Shown here: one piece after another, positions 4,980 to 5,907 of the stretch
Layout: every line of letters starts with the position of its first letter
Numbering within the stretch: the first letter of the stretch is position 1
NCBI GenBank assembly: GCA_022013235.1
Contig: JAKLQR010000335.1
Span: forward strand, 1 to 5,907
Source of the DNA: Thermodesulfovibrionales bacterium
Lineage (GTDB): Bacteria; Nitrospirota; Thermodesulfovibrionia; Thermodesulfovibrionales; SM23-35
Direction of reading: 5' to 3'
DNA length: 5,907 nucleotides
Notes under the pieces: generated by a model
What the model saw: the letters and a program-made list of their open reading frames with translations, nothing else
Told to the model about the DNA's origin: nothing
Database searches by the model: none
Position numbers and translations under genes: made by a program

Positions 4980-5907
4980 TCAGAGCGGAAGGACGATTTT
5001 GAAGGTCACACCATGCCCCATTCCGGTGTGAAGATCAAGAGATCCTCCGGAATCATCTATTATTTTTTTGGCAATGGACAGCCCAAGGCCTGTTCCTCCA
5101 CTTTCGGATCGTGTGGTGAAAAACGGATCGAATATCTTGCTCACAAGTTCGGGCGGGATCCCCGGGCCGGTATCAGTGATCTTTATAAATATGTTCCGGT
5201 CTTCGCTTCCCGTTTCGAGCGTCAGGGTCCCTTTGTCTTCCATTGAATCAAGGGCATTCACGATCAGAGAAAGGAGGACCTGACGCATTTCCCCTTCGTT
5301 GACCTTGACGAAGAATCTCCCTGAGTAGTTCTTGATAACCTCAATGTTTTTCAGTCTCCCCTGAAAACCGATCAGTTCGATTGTCTTGTCCAGCATCTCG
5401 TTGAAATCAGAGTCTTTCTTGTCTGAACCGGTTTTTCTCACAAAGGAAAGCATATTCGTGGTTATGCCCTTGCTCCTTATTATTTCCTCATTCATGATCT
5501 GCAGATAGCTTTCAAAGAGTTCCTTGTCGACATGTCCCTTCCTGATACGGCTGAGAAGGCCTTCTGTACAGGCAGAAATCGTTGCGAGAGGATTATTGAG
5601 TTCATGTGCTATACCGGAGGCCATTTGGCCCAGGGCTGCAAGTTTTTCACTCATGAGGAGCATGCCTTCATTCTCTTTTTTGTCGGTAATGTCCTGGAGC
5701 ATCATCATGTAGGAAACAGTCCCGTCCTGATTGCGGATCGGGGTGCTTACCACATAATACCACCGGTTGTTTTCAGGACTATTCAGTTCCCCCCTGATAA
5801 TCTCTTTATCCTCTCTTCTCTTGTTATGGCACCACGGGCAGATATTTTCAAAACCGTGGAGAACCCGGTAGCATTTTTCGCCAATAGCTGAGTATCCTAT
5901 CTGATCG
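4980..5907 (-). CDS. PAS-domain sensor histidine kinase, C-terminal part (5' end beyond the window)
   Basis: The C-terminal 308 residues are visible; the frame is open to the right edge, so the gene is partial. The GTG at 5751-5753 is an internal valine, not the start. Visible residues 1-76 are the end of a PAS domain (G9-EKCYRVLHG, then CPWC at 23-26, PIRNQDG and LQDIT), with C12, C23 and C26 forming a cysteine motif. Next is a HisKA dimerisation domain with phosphorylated H101 in GIAHELNNPL. The HATPase_c domain has its N box (LSLIVNALDSM, N217), G1 (DTGPG, 245-249), F box (FDPFF) and G2 (GGTGLGLS, 270-277). All catalytic motifs are intact. No membrane segment is visible in this part. It is a two-component kinase whose likely partner is the receiver-only protein downstream on the same strand. 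The sensed signal is unknown. Confidence 0.93.
   Translation of the reverse strand, partial: DQIGYSAIGEKCYRVLHGFENICPWCHNKRREDKEIIRGELNSPENNRWYYVVSTPIRNQDGTVSYMMMLQDITDKKENEGMLLMSEKLAALGQMASGIAHELNNPLATISACTEGLLSRIRKGHVDKELFESYLQIMNEEIIRSKGITTNMLSFVRKTGSDKKDSDFNEMLDKTIELIGFQGRLKNIEVIKNYSGRFFVKVNEGEMRQVLLSLIVNALDSMEDKGTLTLETGSEDRNIFIKITDTGPGIPPELVSKIFDPFFTTRSESGGTGLGLSIAKKIIDDSGGSLDLHTGMGHGVTFKIVLPL

Noticed and set aside
4942..4984. Possible promoter with CATAAT (minus strand, 4956-4961) ahead of the small gene
   Set aside because: No acceptable -35 at 16-18 nt, no extended -10, and no sigma54-type GG-N10-GC pair.

Overview
The window looks like chromosomal sequence of moderate GC from a Gram-negative, outer-membrane-bearing bacterium. 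Evidence for an outer membrane is an OmpA-type peptidoglycan-binding lipoprotein and a Tat-exported murein endopeptidase. The CCCTC-rich and CATTCC/GGAATG intergenic palindromes, a PAS kinase with a CPWC motif and a PPC/DUF296 protein together suggest Nitrospirota or a former deltaproteobacterial lineage. That placement is inference only.

Layout. Positions 1-338 hold no gene: a MITE-like palindromic element with 16-bp terminal inverted repeats (1-125), a degenerate second palindrome (155-231), then featureless sequence. On the minus strand follow a MepK/YcbK-type (DUF882) endopeptidase (339-869) with its own sigma70-like promoter and, upstream of it, a PPC/DUF296 protein (951-1385). The 1386-1609 interval carries two oppositely directed promoters whose -10 boxes overlap. 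The rightward one leads into a 127-nt leader with three Shine-Dalgarno-like repeats and a 17-codon ORF that stops one base before the OmpA-family lipoprotein gene (1610-2269). A GC-rich hairpin follows. Next is a cytosolic M3-family oligoendopeptidase (best start ATG 2426, end 4222).

The right third is a minus-strand signalling cluster, read from right to left: a PAS histidine kinase running off the right edge (4980-5907), a small protein of unknown function (4562-4813), and a single-domain response regulator (4231-4587) whose start overlaps the end of the small gene. The regulator converges on the peptidase gene with only 8 bp between the stops.

Functionally, the left half is about the cell envelope: peptidoglycan cross-link cleavage and an outer-membrane anchor to peptidoglycan. 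The right end is a two-component phosphorelay with no output domain inside the window. No phage, CRISPR, tRNA or rRNA was seen. The points most worth a second look are the leader ORF and repeated ribosome-binding motifs ahead of the lipoprotein, the overlapping divergent promoters, and the small uncharacterised protein between kinase and regulator.
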